A stretch of DNA of 5,036 nt from Anaerozeibacter sp031551775. GTDB taxonomy: Bacteria; Bacillota; Clostridia; Christensenellales; Aristaeellaceae. A model generated the notes under the pieces. That model searched no databases. It saw nothing but the letters and a program-made list of their open reading frames with translations, and was not told where the DNA came from. The position numbers and the translations under genes were made by a program. This document shows positions 5,006 to 5,036 of this stretch, piece after piece (position 1 is the stretch's first letter; each line of letters begins with the position of its first letter). The DNA lies in contig JAVBND010000111.1 in NCBI GenBank assembly GCA_031551775.1, forward strand, positions 1-5,036. Direction: 5' to 3'.

Positions 5006-5036
5006 CTCCTTAAAAGTCCGGCGTGCCGCCCCCCCC

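Noticed and set aside
5029..5036. Run of eight C residues at the window end
   Set aside because: It may be a genuine C-tract or a sequence-edge effect; with nothing beyond it, no function can be argued.

Overview
The window looks like an ordinary chromosomal stretch from a GC-rich Gram-positive anaerobe of the Clostridia type (Bacillota). This is an inference from several signs: strong GGAGG-type ribosome binding sites, GTG starts, extended -10 promoters reading TGGTATAAT, a CarD-family regulator, an ECF-like sigma factor paired with a single-pass membrane partner, and secreted SH3-like proteins with Lys-Pro-rich linkers. The species cannot be told from the sequence. I see no rRNA, tRNA, CRISPR array, transposon or phage gene.

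Layout. Positions 1-945, minus strand: an operon of a small sigma-70 family factor (376-945) followed, with an 8-base overlap, by its probable membrane anti-sigma partner (starts at 383, runs off the left edge). Positions 946-1069: a divergent intergenic region with a clear extended -10 promoter for the sigma gene and a small dyad. Positions 1070-2251, plus strand: a membrane-anchored SH3-like plus M15 (VanX/DdpX-like) D,D-dipeptidase or carboxypeptidase. Positions 2221-2745, minus strand: a GNAT acetyltransferase whose 3' end overlaps the peptidase gene tail to tail by 31 bases. Positions 2746-3080: a 335-base gap with an extended -10 promoter and a leader of about 180 bases that carries an attenuator-like hairpin. 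Positions 3081-3614, plus strand: a CarD/CdnL-type RNA polymerase-binding regulator, followed by two hairpins, the second a textbook intrinsic terminator. Positions 3698-3885: a promoter region with three alternating GTTAC/GTAAC half-sites. Positions 3886-4965, plus strand: a secreted protein with two SH3-like modules, a KPxP linker and a C-terminal domain of the type seen in clostridial anti-sigma-like proteins. Positions 4966-5036: a hairpin and C-rich sequence, no gene.

How the genes may work together. The sigma/anti-sigma pair, the divergent cell-wall peptidase and the secreted SH3-like protein all point to envelope upkeep or stress response, and CarD adds a global transcription regulator. 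Only the sigma/anti-sigma pair shows sequence-level coupling; the rest are separate transcription units and their shared role is inference. I found no convincing new biological system. The best points for a second look are the GTTAC/GTAAC operator-like cluster, the CarD leader, the convergent gene overlap, and the secreted protein's domain make-up and codon bias.
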